DNA of 64,000 nt from Thermus antranikianii DSM 12462 (GCF_000423905.1 NZ_AUIW01000005.1:48552-112551), one strand, 5' to 3'. Positions 1 through 9,005 are shown, counted from the stretch's first letter. Translations and numbers: made by a program. The notes: generated by a model not told the origin, from the sequence alone.

Positions 1-11
1 GCCTAGTACCG

Positions 12-39
12 CCCCACCTTGGCGAAAGCCAAGGTGGGG
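12..39. terminator. Perfect 12-bp hairpin downstream of secA
   Basis: Two perfectly complementary 12-base arms, CCCCACCTTGGC (12-23) and its complement (28-39), are separated by a GAAA tetraloop. The element lies 63 bases beyond the secA stop codon. There is no T tract, so a factor-independent terminator is only inferred from position and stability. The same left arm recurs at 6788 and a variant at 61377. Confidence 0.6.
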
Positions 40-102
40 AACCCGGTAAGTCCCTTCCGGCCAAGTTCTGGAACGCCCCGGGAAAGCTCACGGGAAAGGA
101 CC

Positions 103-3099
103 CTACTCCTTCTTGCGCTTCCTCTCCTCCCGCATGAGCCTTCGGCGCTCAGCCCGGGAAAGGCCCGGCTGGGGCGGCGGGGTGGCGAGGCGCTTCTTCT
201 CCACACCAAAGGGCCGAACCTCCTCCTTGGGGGTGGGCACGGGCACGTAAGGAGCCTCCCGCACCGGGCGCACCGGCTCCGCCTCCACCTTGAGGCGGAA
301 GAGGAACTTGGCCACCTCCCCCTTGATGAAGCCCACCATGTCGTTGAACAGCCGGGTGGCCTCGATCTTGTACTCCTGGAAGGGGTCCTTCTGCCCGTAG
401 CCCCGCAGGAAGATACCCTGGCGGAGCACATCCAGGTTATGGAGATGCTCCTTCCAGGCGGAGTCCACCACGTTGAGGATCACGAAGCGCTCCACCGCCC
501 GCATCAGGGGAGGGGAAAGTTCCTGCTCCCTGACCTCGTAGGCCTTCAAGGCCGCCTGCACCAGGCGCTCCACACCCTCTTCCGGCTTTAAGGTACGAAG
601 CTCCTCAAAGGGGAAGTCTGCAAGCTGGGGCACGGTGTCCAGGAGAGTGGCCTTCAGGGCATCCAGGTCCCAGTCCTCGGGATGCACCTGAGGATTAAGG
701 ATGTTTTCCGCAATTCCCGCCACCGTTTCCTCCACCATGCCCAAGGCTGCCTCCTTTACCTCCTCATCCTTGCCCAGAAGGATAAGGCGGCGCTGGGCGT
801 AGATGACTTCCCGTTGGCGGGCCATCACATCGTCAAACTGCAAAAGCTGCTTGCGGATGGCAAAGTTGCGGTCCTCCACCCGCTTCTGGGCCCGCTCGAT
901 GGAACGGGTCACCATGGGGTGCTCGATAGGCTCAGAGTCATCGAAGCCCATGCGGTCCAGCATGGCGATAATCCGGTCTGAGGCGAAAAGGCGCATAAGG
1001 TCATCGTCAAAGCTGACGTAGAAGCGGCTTCCCCCCGGGTCCCCCTGGCGCCCGGCCCGGCCCCGAAGCTGGTTGTCGATGCGGCGGGACTCGTGCCGCT
1101 CGGTGCCGATGATGAAAAGCCCTCCTAGTTGCCGCACCCTTTCCTCGTCCGCCTTACACTCTTCCCGGATCTGACGGATCTTTTCCAGGAGCTCTTCCTT
1201 TATCCCCAGCTCCTGGGCCAGGGCCCGGGCCTCCTCCTCCTGGCCTGCCACCATCTTCTTGATGAAGAGCTCCACCTTCCACTCGTACCGGTCAAAGCCC
1301 TCCTTTTCCAAAAGGGCCGCCGCCAGGTACTCGGGGTTGCCACCCAGCTTGATGTCTGTACCCCGGCCCGCCATGTTGGTGGCGATGGTGACGGTCTTGC
1401 TCCGGCCCGCCTGGGCCACAATCTCCGCCTCCTTGGCGTGGTGCTTGGCATTCAGGACCTGGTGGGGAATGCCCTGGCGCAGGATGCTCAGGGTATGCAC
1501 CGCCCGCTTTAAACCCTCCCAGGCAGCACGCAGGTTGCCCTTCGGGGGAATAAGTCCTTCAAAGGCTGCCAGGTCCTCATCCTTAAGCTGGGTGGGCTTT
1601 TCCAGAAGCTTCCTTAGGCGCTCCCACTCCTCTCCCTGCTGCTTCTGGCTGGCCTTCTTGAAAAGCTCCAGGCGCATCTCCAGCCGAGGCAGATAGAGGC
1701 GGGGCTCCTTAAGCATCTGGGAAAGCCTTTCGGACTTCTCGATGCTGATGGTGCCCACCAAAACCGGCTGGCCCCGTTCGTACTTCTCGGCGATCTCCTC
1801 CACCACCGCATAGAACTTTCCCTTTTCCGTGCGGTAGACCACGTCGGGGAAGTCCTGCCGGATCATGGGGCGGTTGGTGGGCACCACCACCACGTCCATG
1901 CCGTAGATCTCCTGGAACTCCTTCTCCTCGGTCTTGGCGGTGCCGGTCATACCGGCCCGCTTCTCGTAAAGGCGGAAGAAGTTCTGATAGGTGATGGTGG
2001 CCAGGGTCTGGTTCTCCCGCTCGATCCTGACCCCCTCCTTGGCCTCGATGGCCTGGTGGAGGCCCTCCCCGTAACGCCGCCCCGGCATCAAGCGGCCCGT
2101 GAACTCGTCCACGATGATAACCTGGCCATCCTGGACGATGTAGTCCCGGTCCCGATGGTAGAGCTCCTTGGCCCGGATGGCCTGGATGAGCATGTGGGCA
2201 AGCTCCATGTTCTCTGGGCTGAAAAGCCCCTCCACCCCAAGGAGTTTCTCCGCCTTAGCGATGCCCTGGAGGGTGAGGTGCACGGAGCGGTTCTTCTCCT
2301 CAATGGTGTAGTCCCCCGTGGGCTCCTTACGCACCCCGGGCTCCGGGGGAAGGCCTCGCTCCAGCTTCTTGGCGATCTCCGCCATCTTGTAGTAGAGGTC
2401 CGTAGCCTTCTCCGCCGGGCCGGAGATGATGAGGGGGGTGCGGGCCTCGTCGATCAGGATGGAGTCCACCTCGTCGATGATGGCGTAGTGCAAGGGGGTG
2501 TCGTGGCGAAGCACCAGCTGGTCCGGGGTAATGGCCATGTTGTCCCTGAGGTAGTCAAAGCCCAACTCGGAGTTGGTCACATAGGTAACGTCGGCCAAGT
2601 AGGCCTTGCGGCGCTCCTCGGGGGTGGAGCTGTGCTGAATGACCCCCACCGTGAGGCCCAGGCCTCGGTACACGGGCCCCATCCACTCGGCGTCACGGCG
2701 GGCCAGGTAGTCGTTCACCGTGACCACGTGAACACCCTTGCCGGTGAGGGCGTTCAAGGCTACGGCCAGGGTAGCCACCAGGGTTTTGCCCTCCCCGGTC
2801 TTCATCTCCGCGATCTTGCCCTCGTGGAGCACCGCCCCGCCGATGAGCTGCACGTCAAAGTGGCGCATGCCCAGGTAGCGCTTGGCGGACTCGCGGGTTA
2901 AGGCAAAGACCATGGGGAGAAGCTCCTCGAGGCTCGCCCCCCTTTTGTGCTTCTCCTTGAGCTCCGCATAGGCTGCGGCCAGGTCGGCAATCTTCTCCAC
3001 CTCCGGCTCCAGCCGGTTGGTGGGCTCCACCACTTGCTTGTAGTAGCGGGCGATCTCCCGCTCGTTGTTGTCAAAAAGCCGTCGTATGAGGCCCAGCAT
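103..3099 (-). CDS. secA: Preprotein translocase ATPase SecA
   Basis: SecA is the ATP-driven motor that pushes unfolded preproteins through SecYEG at the inner face of the membrane. The 998-residue product has the Walker A motif GEGKT at residues 102-106, the DEVD box at 209-212, and the later helicase signature [13 protein letters not shown] with the [11 protein letters not shown] motif of the second nucleotide-binding fold. The C-terminus ends in a basic KRKK tail and lacks the cysteine/histidine zinc motif found in many SecAs, as also seen in other zinc-less family members. The start ATG sits 10 bases after a TACAAT box without a clear Shine-Dalgarno sequence. It is the last gene in a minus-strand run after tsaD, 38 bases upstream. 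Identity is certain. Confidence 0.98.
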   Translation of the reverse strand: MLGLIRRLFDNNEREIARYYKQVVEPTNRLEPEVEKIADLAAAYAELKEKHKRGASLEELLPMVFALTRESAKRYLGMRHFDVQLIGGAVLHEGKIAEMKTGEGKTLVATLAVALNALTGKGVHVVTVNDYLARRDAEWMGPVYRGLGLTVGVIQHSSTPEERRKAYLADVTYVTNSELGFDYLRDNMAITPDQLVLRHDTPLHYAIIDEVDSILIDEARTPLIISGPAEKATDLYYKMAEIAKKLERGLPPEPGVRKEPTGDYTIEEKNRSVHLTLQGIAKAEKLLGVEGLFSPENMELAHMLIQAIRAKELYHRDRDYIVQDGQVIIVDEFTGRLMPGRRYGEGLHQAIEAKEGVRIERENQTLATITYQNFFRLYEKRAGMTGTAKTEEKEFQEIYGMDVVVVPTNRPMIRQDFPDVVYRTEKGKFYAVVEEIAEKYERGQPVLVGTISIEKSERLSQMLKEPRLYLPRLEMRLELFKKASQKQQGEEWERLRKLLEKPTQLKDEDLAAFEGLIPPKGNLRAAWEGLKRAVHTLSILRQGIPHQVLNAKHHAKEAEIVAQAGRSKTVTIATNMAGRGTDIKLGGNPEYLAAALLEKEGFDRYEWKVELFIKKMVAGQEEEARALAQELGIKEELLEKIRQIREECKADEERVRQLGGLFIIGTERHESRRIDNQLRGRAGRQGDPGGSRFYVSFDDDLMRLFASDRIIAMLDRMGFDDSEPIEHPMVTRSIERAQKRVEDRNFAIRKQLLQFDDVMARQREVIYAQRRLILLGKDEEVKEAALGMVEETVAGIAENILNPQVHPEDWDLDALKATLLDTVPQLADFPFEELRTLKPEEGVERLVQAALKAYEVREQELSPPLMRAVERFVILNVVDSAWKEHLHNLDVLRQGIFLRGYGQKDPFQEYKIEATRLFNDMVGFIKGEVAKFLFRLKVEAEPVRPVREAPYVPVPTPKEEVRPFGVEKKRLATPPPQPGLSRAERRRLMREERKRKKE

Positions 3100-3109
3100 C
3101 CTAAGGCCG

Positions 3110-3115
3110 ATTGTA
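3110..3115 (-). promoter_or_regulatory. Candidate -10 box for secA
   Basis: The minus strand reads TACAAT ten bases before the secA ATG, inside the 38-base tsaD-secA gap. No convincing -35 is visible. The short distance suggests a leaderless or nearly leaderless secA transcript in addition to read-through from tsaD. Confidence 0.45.
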
Positions 3116-3137
3116 CCCCTACAGGATGAGAAAGCCT

Positions 3138-4109
3138 TCAGGCCTCCTCGAGGGGCCAGTAGGCGGTGGCCCCAAGCGACAAGGGGCTAGGGGGAAAACC
3201 TCCTTGGTAACGGCGCCAGGCGGCCAAGGCCACCATGGCCCCGTTGTCCTGGGAAAGGCCCCTGGGAGGGAAGTACACGGTAAGCCCCGCCTCCCGGAAG
3301 CGAGCCTGCAAGGCCCGGTTGGCAGCCACCCCTCCTGCCACCAAAAGCACCCGGTGGCCCGTGTCCTGGGCAGCCCGGATGACCACCTGGGCCAGGTGCT
3401 CCACCGCCGCCTCCTGAAACCCCCTGGCCAAGGCCGGGGCGGGATGCCCAGCCTCCACCAGCTGCACCGCCTTGGTCTTGAGGCCGGAGAAGCTGAACTC
3501 GTATCCCTTCTGGTCCTTGAGGGGGACGGGGAAGGGCACCTTCTCCCTGGCTTCCTGGGCCAGGCGCTCGATCTCAGGCCCCCCGGGAAAGCCCAGGCCG
3601 AGAAGCCTCGCTACCTTGTCAAAGGCCTCCCCGGCGGCATCATCCCGGGTAGCCCCGAGAAGCCGGTAGCGGCCCAGGGCCTCCACCGCGAAAAGGTGGG
3701 TGTGCCCACCCGAAGCCACCAGGGCCAAAAAAGGAGGGCTCAGGCCAGGAGGCCAGGCAGCGGCGATGTGGGCCTCGAGGTGATGGATGGCATAGAAGGG
3801 CTTCCTCAAGGCCCAGGCCAGGCCCTTGGCGAAGGTGTACCCCACTAGCAGGGCCCCGATGAGCCCAGGGCCACGGGTGGCCGCCACCAAGGAAAGATCC
3901 TTGGGCCCTATCCCCGCCTCGGCCAGGGCCTTTTCCGCAAGGGGGCGGATGACCTTCAGGTGCTCCCGGCTGGCCAGCTCGGGCACCACCCCGCCGAAAG
4001 CCTGGTGCAGGGCCACCTGGCTGGCCACCAGGTTCACCACCACTTCCCCGTCCTTCACCAGGCCTACCCCTGTGTCGTCACAGGAGGTGTCAATGCCCAA
4101 AATCCACAT
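3138..4109 (-). CDS. tsaD: tRNA t6A37 threonylcarbamoyltransferase TsaD
   Basis: TsaD transfers the threonylcarbamoyl group to A37 of ANN-decoding tRNAs, working with TsaB and TsaE. The 323-residue product has the Kae1/TsaD/Gcp signatures: [13 protein letters not shown] near the N-terminus, the metal-binding HHLEAH segment with His110 and His114, the ASGGHTHL nucleotide loop and the late [10 protein letters not shown] and [11 protein letters not shown] motifs. The stop lies 38 bases before secA. Its start is only 2 bases after the stop of the upstream PIN toxin gene, so it probably shares a transcript with the toxin-antitoxin pair. The partner tsaB is at 55 kb. Confidence 0.97.
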   Translation of the reverse strand: MWILGIDTSCDDTGVGLVKDGEVVVNLVASQVALHQAFGGVVPELASREHLKVIRPLAEKALAEAGIGPKDLSLVAATRGPGLIGALLVGYTFAKGLAWALRKPFYAIHHLEAHIAAAWPPGLSPPFLALVASGGHTHLFAVEALGRYRLLGATRDDAAGEAFDKVARLLGLGFPGGPEIERLAQEAREKVPFPVPLKDQKGYEFSFSGLKTKAVQLVEAGHPAPALARGFQEAAVEHLAQVVIRAAQDTGHRVLLVAGGVAANRALQARFREAGLTVYFPPRGLSQDNGAMVALAAWRRYQGGFPPSPLSLGATAYWPLEEA

Positions 4110-4111
4110 AG

Positions 4112-4492
4112 CTATCCTTCCCTCGGGTCCAGCACCGGGCCCGGGTAATGGCGGGTATTAGAGCTGACCAAGGTGAGGCCGTGCACCTCCGCCGCTGCCC
4201 ATTGCAACAGGTCCACTAAAGGAAGCCGGGCTCCCTGGACCTTCCTCTCCCAAAAAAGCCTTGCAGCCCGCTCGGCTACCGCGAAGTCTAAAGGTGCGAA
4301 ACCCAGCTCCCGGAGAAACCGGCGCTGGGCCTCCAATCCCCTCTCCGGAACGCCTGCCAACACCTCCGCCACCGTAATGGGCGTAACCCACAGGGTCGCC
4401 CCCTGGGCCAGACTCCCCCGCACCCAGGCCACCACCTGGGGATGGCCCCGAAAGAGATCAATGATCACCGTGCTGTCCAGGAGATAACGCAT
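4112..4492 (-). CDS. PIN-domain ribonuclease toxin (VapC-like)
   Basis: This is a 126-residue PIN-domain protein, expected to be the RNA-cleaving toxin of a type II pair. The acidic active-site positions are Asp6 (MRYLLDSTVIID), Glu43 (VAEVLAG) and Asp94 (LPLVDLLQ). The fourth position reads SSNTRHY, with Asn112 where many PIN domains have Asp. The start codon lies inside the end of the upstream ribbon-helix-helix gene, a 35-base out-of-frame overlap typical of translational coupling, and the stop is 2 bases before tsaD. The RNA target cannot be read from the sequence. Confidence 0.88.
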   Translation of the reverse strand: MRYLLDSTVIIDLFRGHPQVVAWVRGSLAQGATLWVTPITVAEVLAGVPERGLEAQRRFLRELGFAPLDFAVAERAARLFWERKVQGARLPLVDLLQWAAAEVHGLTLVSSNTRHYPGPVLDPREG

Positions 4493-4745
4493 CCAAACGG
4501 GCCTCCGTTTCCCCCCTCAAAGTCCGGACATAGCCCACCACATCCTCCGGCGTGGCCCAGTGGGGAGCCTCTTCGAAACCCACGGAACCCGCCACCTCCT
4601 CCACCAGGGAGAGAAGCCGCACCCGCCTGAGGTAGTCTTCCAGGGCCTCCGCCACCACCTCGCTTCGGGAACGCCCCTTCCGCTCCTCATCCAGGCGCTT
4701 TACAAGCTCTTCCGGAAGCCTCAAGTGCACCAGCACCCCGGGCAT
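4458..4745 (-). CDS. Ribbon-helix-helix antitoxin (VapB/CopG-like)
   Basis: The ATG at 4745 is chosen because it follows an AAGGTG ribosome site and starts the pattern MPGVLVHLRLPEELVKRLDE, a beta-strand followed by an alpha-helix as in CopG/Arc-type ribbon-helix-helix proteins. RSRSEVVAEALEDYL supplies the second helix. The product is 95 residues. The C-terminal half should wrap the PIN toxin encoded next, whose gene overlaps its 3' end. A perfect palindrome 10 bases upstream is the likely autoregulatory operator. An in-frame start further upstream at 4781 would run through that operator and is unlikely. Confidence 0.85.
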   Translation of the reverse strand: MPGVLVHLRLPEELVKRLDEERKGRSRSEVVAEALEDYLRRVRLLSLVEEVAGSVGFEEAPHWATPEDVVGYVRTLRGETEARLDALSPGQHGDH

Positions 4746-4755
4746 GGTATCACCT

Positions 4756-4772
4756 TCTGCTACTCTAGCAGA
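4756..4772. promoter_or_regulatory. Palindromic operator candidate before the VapBC-like pair
   Basis: TCTGCTA and TAGCAGA form a perfect inverted repeat around a 3-base centre. Outer arms GGTATC (4746-4751) and GATACC (4771-4776) add a second, nested complementarity. It lies directly upstream of the antitoxin start, where type II antitoxin-toxin complexes normally bind to repress their own operon. Function is inferred from position. Confidence 0.6.
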
Positions 4773-4802
4773 TACCCTCAAGAAGGGACTAGGCTAAGGG
4801 CA

Positions 4803-6134
4803 ATGCTCTGGCTCCTCCTTCCGGTGCTCCTCCTCGTCTACCTCCTTTACCGGGCGAGGAGGCCCAAGGTGCGCCCCTGGGCCGGGGTGTGGCTTTGGCA
4901 GAGGGGCAGGAGGAAGCGCTTTCGGCCCCGGCTGGACTTAAGGCTTTTCCTCCTTCTCCTGGCGGCCGCCCTGATGGTCCTGGCCCTCGAGGATCCCCCC
5001 TTGGGTCCCTCCCCCATGGTCTTCGTGGTGGACACCTCCGCCAGTATGGCCACTCGGGAAGGAGCCAAGACCCGTTTGGACCTGGCCAAGGAAAGGCTTC
5101 TCCCCCTTTTGGAAAGAACCCCGGAGGCCGTCTTGGTGCGGGCTGGGGAAAAGCCGGAAGCCTATGGCCCTGCCCCCGGCATCGCCCTGAGGACCCGGCT
5201 CCTGGCGCTGGAGGCAAGGGACCGGGAGGCCCGGCTGGAGGAGGCCATCGCCCTGGGGCGGAGGCTTCTAAAGGCCCCGGTGTTGGTGGCAAGCGACGGC
5301 CCCGCGCCCCCTGGGGCGGAGGGGTACATCGGGGTGGGAAGCCCCAGGGAGAACCTGGGGATCGTGGCCGTGGCCCAGGGGTTTTTGGCCTTAGGGAATA
5401 GCGCAAGCCGCACCCTCGTCGCCCAGGTGGAGGTGGGGGGCAGGGTGGAGGAGGTGCGGGTTCCGGCCCGGGGCTTCGCCCGGCTGGAGAACCTTCCCCC
5501 CACCTTTACCGCCCGGCTCCTGAATGGAGGTGCCCTGGACCTGGACGACGGGGCGGGCTTCGGCCTAAAGCGGCTTGGGGTGGACTACCCCAAGGCCCCC
5601 GCCTTGGAAAGGCTCTTCCTCCTCCTGGGGGCGGTTCCCGGGGAGGAGGTGCGGGTGCGCATCGGGGTACCCCAGGGGCTTCCCGATAGGCCAACCCTCT
5701 ACCTGGCCCCTTCCGGGGGAAACCCTACCCCGGTCCTCCTCGCTACGCCTCATCCCCTCCTGGAAGGAGTGGCCCTTTTGGGGGAGCGCCTGCCCCCTCC
5801 TCCCCCGCCCCCCAGTTCCTGGCGGCCCCTGGTGGAAGGGGAGGATGGGGTGGGCCTTGTCTACTTCACGGAAGGAGGGCTTTACCTGCCCCCCTTGGCC
5901 GCCATCCAGGAGCGCCCCTTCTTCCCCCTCCTGGTCTACAACTTCCTCAAACCCTACCGGGAGGTGCGCACGGGCCTCCTTTCCCCTGTGGAAACCCTTC
6001 TTCCCACCCCCGGACCCAGCTTTCTTCCTCCAAGCCAGGGAGGGGCAGGCCGGTTCCTCGCCCTCCTCGCCGCCTTGGTGCTCCTCCTCGAGGCCCTACT
6101 CTTCCGCCCCAAACCCCGGGCCCAGGAAGCATAA
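4803..6134 (+). CDS. BatA-like membrane protein with von Willebrand factor A domain
   Basis: The ATG at 4803 begins a hydrophobic segment (MLWLLLPVLLLVYLLY), followed by a second membrane segment near residues 45-60, as in the N-terminal domain of BatA-type proteins. A vWA-like domain then starts with VVDTSASM, which matches the DxSxS metal-ion-dependent adhesion site. The 443-residue product ends with a last hydrophobic helix (FLALLAALVLLLEALLF) and a short basic tail. Family members usually work with a MoxR ATPase and a DUF58 protein. Neither is adjacent here, although a DUF58 gene occurs at 48.7 kb. It is divergent from the toxin-antitoxin operon. The earlier in-frame start at 4560 lies antisense to the antitoxin and is rejected. 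Confidence 0.8.
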   Translation: MLWLLLPVLLLVYLLYRARRPKVRPWAGVWLWQRGRRKRFRPRLDLRLFLLLLAAALMVLALEDPPLGPSPMVFVVDTSASMATREGAKTRLDLAKERLLPLLERTPEAVLVRAGEKPEAYGPAPGIALRTRLLALEARDREARLEEAIALGRRLLKAPVLVASDGPAPPGAEGYIGVGSPRENLGIVAVAQGFLALGNSASRTLVAQVEVGGRVEEVRVPARGFARLENLPPTFTARLLNGGALDLDDGAGFGLKRLGVDYPKAPALERLFLLLGAVPGEEVRVRIGVPQGLPDRPTLYLAPSGGNPTPVLLATPHPLLEGVALLGERLPPPPPPPSSWRPLVEGEDGVGLVYFTEGGLYLPPLAAIQERPFFPLLVYNFLKPYREVRTGLLSPVETLLPTPGPSFLPPSQGGAGRFLALLAALVLLLEALLFRPKPRAQEA

Positions 6135-6141
6135 TGGGCCC

Positions 6142-6567
6142 ATGCGCTTCCGTCCTTTCACCGAGCTGGATCTGGACCTCCTCAACCAAGTGGCGGGAAG
6201 CCGGCCCTTGAGCCTGGGTGCCGTGCGCTTTTTCGCCCGCACCGGCCACTCCTTCCTGGCGGAAGAGGGGGAGGAGCCCATGGGCTTCGCCCTGGCCCAG
6301 GCGGTGTGGCAGGGAGAGACCACCACGGTCCTCGTCACCCGGGTGGAGGGCAGGAACCAGACGGTCCTGGAGGGCCTCCTGGCCGCCGTGGTGAAAAGCG
6401 CCTACGACGCCGGGGTTTACGAGGTGGCCCTGCACCTGGACCCCAAACGGGAGGACCTTCAGGCGGCCTTACAGGCCCAGGGATTTGCCATCGGACCCTT
6501 GGTCCTGGCGGTGAGGGTCCTGGGAAGCCGGGGGCAAAGGGGAGAAACCCGGGGCATCCTAGAATAG
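6142..6567 (+). CDS. Hypothetical protein with GNAT-like fold
   Basis: A 141-residue protein starting MRFRPFTELDLDLLNQ and containing HSFLAEEGEEPMGFALAQ, then a long helix and YEVALHLDPKREDLQAALQAQGF. The order of strands and helices, and the closing line about a residue ranking by age or copy, resemble N-acetyltransferase-like folds. It may belong to the small Thermus family DUF1999, which I recall only by outline. A clear acetyl-CoA pyrophosphate loop (Q/RxxGxG/A) is not evident. It follows the vWA gene by 7 bases and precedes the next small gene by 5, so the three are probably cotranscribed. Confidence 0.6.
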   Translation: MRFRPFTELDLDLLNQVAGSRPLSLGAVRFFARTGHSFLAEEGEEPMGFALAQAVWQGETTTVLVTRVEGRNQTVLEGLLAAVVKSAYDAGVYEVALHLDPKREDLQAALQAQGFAIGPLVLAVRVLGSRGQRGETRGILE

Positions 6568-6572
6568 GGACC

Positions 6573-6782
6573 ATGAACCGGGTTCTCATCGGCATCCGGG
6601 GAGAGCCTACCCCCGAGGGGATGGAGAGGATCCTTAAGGCGCTACGGGACCTCGAGGGCACCTCCCAGGTCCAGGCCACCGGCCCCGCCCAGGTCCTGGT
6701 GGAGTACGACCCTCAGGTCCTCACGGTGATGGACCTCCTCCGCACCATCCGGGAGCAGGGCTTTCTGGCGGGGATGCTCTGA
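6573..6782 (+). CDS. Small HMA-like protein lacking the CxxC metal site
   Basis: The 69-residue product runs beta-alpha-beta-beta-alpha-beta: MNRVLIGIRGEPTPEGMERI, then a helix, then VQATGPAQVLVEYDPQVL and a final helix ending REQGFLAGML. This is the pattern of heavy-metal-associated copper chaperone domains, including the VEYDP and late GF positions. The place where CxxC would stand (PTPEGME) has no cysteine, and the protein contains none at all. It may bind no metal and act as a small regulatory or interaction domain. It is the last gene before a hairpin. Confidence 0.6.
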   Translation: MNRVLIGIRGEPTPEGMERILKALRDLEGTSQVQATGPAQVLVEYDPQVLTVMDLLRTIREQGFLAGML

Positions 6783-6787
6783 TACCA

Positions 6788-6815
6788 CCCCACCTTGGCC
6801 TTCGCCGAGGTGCTA
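6788..6815. terminator. Imperfect copy of the CCCCACCTTGGC hairpin
   Basis: The left arm CCCCACCTTGGC (6788-6799) is identical to the one at 12-23. The right arm has diverged (GCCGAGGTGCTA), leaving a 9-bp stem with one G-T pair and a CTTC loop. It lies just after the HMA-like gene, consistent with a transcription end point. There is no T tract. Confidence 0.45.
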
Positions 6816-6866
6816 TGAGGAGCTATGCCCCCTCTTCTTCCGGTAAACTGCCCCTCGAGGTGCCCC

Positions 6867-8024
6867 ATGCTGGACTTCTACGCCTTAGAAGACCTCCTTA
6901 CCCCGGAGGAGAAAGAGATCCAAAAGGCCGCCCGCCGCTTCCTGGAAAAGGAGGCCCTGCCCTATATCCGGGACTGGTGGGAGGAAGGGGTCTTCCCCAC
7001 CCACCTCATACCCCGGTTCGCGGAGCTGGGCTTCCTAGGCCCCACCCTGCCCCCGGAGTACGGAGGGGCAGGAGTTTCCAGCGCCGCCTACGGGCTCATC
7101 GCCTACGAGCTGGAACGGGTGGACTCGGGGCTTAGGAGCTTTGTGAGCGTGCAAAGCTCCCTGGTCATGTACCCCATCTACGCCTTTGGCAGCGAGGAGC
7201 AGAAGCGGGAGTTCCTGCCTAAGCTGGCCCGGGGGGAGATGGTGGGCTGCTTCGGCCTCACCGAACCCGATGGGGGTTCGGACCCCTACGGCAACATGAA
7301 AACCAAAGCCCGCCTCGAGGGGGATACCTGGGTCCTAAACGGCACCAAGATGTGGATCACCAACGGCAACCTGGCCCATATCGCCATCATCTGGGCCAAG
7401 GACGAGGAGGGGCGGGTTCTGGGCTTCATCGTCCCCACCGACACCCCAGGCTTCCAGGCCCGGGAGGTGAAGCACAAGATGAGCCTGAGGGCCTCGGTGA
7501 CCAGCGAGCTGGTGCTGGAGGAGGTGAGGGTGCCCGAGGCTTTGCGCCTGCCCAAGGCCGAGGGCCTCAAGGCCCCCCTTTCCTGCCTCACCCAGGCCCG
7601 CTTCGGCATCGCCTGGGGGGTTCTGGGAGCCTTGGAGGCGGTGTACACCGAGGCGGTGGAGTTCGCCAAAAGCCGGAGCACCTTCGGCGAGCCCATCGCC
7701 AAAAAGCAGCTGGTGCAGGCCAAGCTGGCGGAGATGCTGGCCGATCACACGGAGGGACTGCTTCTCGCCTGGCGCCTGGCCCGGCTAAAGGACGAGGGGA
7801 AGCTCAAGCCCGCCCAGGTTTCCCTGGCCAAGCGGCAGAACGTGTGGAAGGCTCTGAAGGCCGCCCGCCTAGCCCGGGACATCCTGGGGGGAAGCGGCAT
7901 CACCCTGGAGTACCACGCCATCCGCCACATGCTCAACCTGGAAACCGTCTACACCTACGAGGGCACCCACGACATCCACACCCTGGTCCTGGGGCGGGAG
8001 GCCACGGGGCTGAGTGCCTTCTAG
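6867..8024 (+). CDS. Acyl-CoA dehydrogenase, glutaryl-CoA dehydrogenase type
   Basis: This flavoprotein oxidises an acyl-CoA thioester, passing electrons to ETF. The 385-residue product has FGLTEPDGGSDP and WITNGNLA from the FAD and substrate signatures, ARFGIAWGVLGA, LGGSGITLEYHAIRHMLNLE, and the catalytic base in YEGTHDIH. These segments match glutaryl-CoA dehydrogenases more closely than short-chain enzymes, so a decarboxylating step in lysine or aromatic degradation is the best guess. The ATG at 6867 (MLDFYALEDLL) is preferred over an upstream in-frame ATG at 6825 because the family aligns from there. holA starts 4 bases after the stop. Confidence 0.9.
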   Translation: MLDFYALEDLLTPEEKEIQKAARRFLEKEALPYIRDWWEEGVFPTHLIPRFAELGFLGPTLPPEYGGAGVSSAAYGLIAYELERVDSGLRSFVSVQSSLVMYPIYAFGSEEQKREFLPKLARGEMVGCFGLTEPDGGSDPYGNMKTKARLEGDTWVLNGTKMWITNGNLAHIAIIWAKDEEGRVLGFIVPTDTPGFQAREVKHKMSLRASVTSELVLEEVRVPEALRLPKAEGLKAPLSCLTQARFGIAWGVLGALEAVYTEAVEFAKSRSTFGEPIAKKQLVQAKLAEMLADHTEGLLLAWRLARLKDEGKLKPAQVSLAKRQNVWKALKAARLARDILGGSGITLEYHAIRHMLNLETVYTYEGTHDIHTLVLGREATGLSAF

Positions 8025-8027
8025 AGC

Positions 8028-8927
8028 ATGGTCATCGCCTTCACGGGGGATCCCTTTCTGGCCAAGGAGGCCCTTCTCCAGGAGGCCTCCCTTCGGGGCC
8101 TCACCCGCTTCACCGAGCCTACGCCCGAGGCCCTGGCGGAGGTCCTAAGCCCCGGGCTTTTCGGGAAAGCCGGGGCCATGCTGGACCTGAGGGAGGTGAG
8201 CGACGGGGAGTGGAAGGTGTTGAAGCCCCTTCTGGAAAACGTCCCCGAGGAGGTGGCCGTGCTCCTCCTTGATCCCAAGCCCACCACCGCCCGGGCCGCC
8301 TTCTACCGCACCCGGGAGCGGCGGGACTTCCCCACCCCGAAGGGCAAGGACCTCGTCCGCCACCTGGAAAACCGGGCCAAGCGGCTGGGGTTCAGGCTAC
8401 CCGCCGGCATCGCCCAGTACCTGGCCTCCCTGGAAGGGGACCTCGAGGCCCTGGAACGGGAGCTGGAGAAGCTCGCCCTTCTTCCACCTCCCCTCACCCT
8501 GGAGAAGGTGGAACGGGTGGTGGCCCTAAAGCCCCCTGTAAGCGGGTTTGACCTGGTGCGGGCGGTTTTGGAAGGGGAGGCCAAGGCTGCCTTCCGCCAC
8601 CTAAGGCGGCTAAGGGAGGAGGGAGAGGAGCCCCTAAGGCTACTTGGGGCCTTCGCCTGGCAGTTTTCCCTTCTGGCCAGGGCCTGGATGCTTCTCAAGG
8701 AGAACCCCAGGCCCACGGAAGCCGACCTCGCCCGCCTCGAGGCCCATCCCTACGCGGCCAAGAGGGCGCTGGAGCTGGCTCGAGGCCTCCCCAAGGAAGC
8801 CCTCGAGGCCAGCCTGGACGTCTTGATCCAGGCAGAGCGCCGGGCCAAGGAGGGCAAGGATCCCTGGCTGGCCCTGGAAAGGGTGGTCTACACCCTCCTC
8901 CGCCTCACCCCGGCAGAACCTGCGTGA
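8028..8927 (+). CDS. holA: DNA polymerase III delta subunit
   Basis: HolA is the wrench of the clamp loader that opens the beta sliding clamp. The 299-residue product begins MVIAFTGDPFLAKEALLQE, with GLFGKAGAMLDLRE and VAVLLLDPKP corresponding to the clamp-contacting and delta-fold segments. Later regions (LEGDLEALERELEKLAL, then SGFDLVRAVLEGEAKAAFRHL, then LLGAFAWQFSLLARA) match the family's lid and collar domains. The N-terminal P-loop is degenerate, as expected for a delta subunit that does not hydrolyse ATP. It starts 3 bases after the acyl-CoA dehydrogenase stop, an operon arrangement without obvious functional link. Confidence 0.92.
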   Translation: MVIAFTGDPFLAKEALLQEASLRGLTRFTEPTPEALAEVLSPGLFGKAGAMLDLREVSDGEWKVLKPLLENVPEEVAVLLLDPKPTTARAAFYRTRERRDFPTPKGKDLVRHLENRAKRLGFRLPAGIAQYLASLEGDLEALERELEKLALLPPPLTLEKVERVVALKPPVSGFDLVRAVLEGEAKAAFRHLRRLREEGEEPLRLLGAFAWQFSLLARAWMLLKENPRPTEADLARLEAHPYAAKRALELARGLPKEALEASLDVLIQAERRAKEGKDPWLALERVVYTLLRLTPAEPA

Positions 8928-8969
8928 CACCCCCCAAAGGAGTCCTCCAGGGAATTCTTCCCTAAGGAG

Positions 8970-8998
8970 TTGACCCGTGGGTCAGCCCTGGGTTAGCC
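8970..8998 (+). promoter_or_regulatory. tldD promoter with palindromic operator candidate
   Basis: TTGACC (8970-8975), a 17-base spacer and TTAGCC (8993-8998) stand 7 bases before the tldD ATG, so the mRNA is probably leaderless. The -35 box is embedded in a perfect palindrome, TGACCC-GT-GGGTCA (8971-8984). A protein bound there would block RNA polymerase. A separate inverted repeat, AGGGAA-TTC-TTCCCT, lies at 8949-8963 and may end the holA transcript. Confidence 0.6.
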
Positions 8999-9005
8999 TC
9001 CTTCC

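Noticed and set aside
4560..4802. N-terminal extension of the BatA-like protein
   Set aside because: It would run antisense through the antitoxin gene and its operator, and the family begins at the membrane segment coded from 4803.
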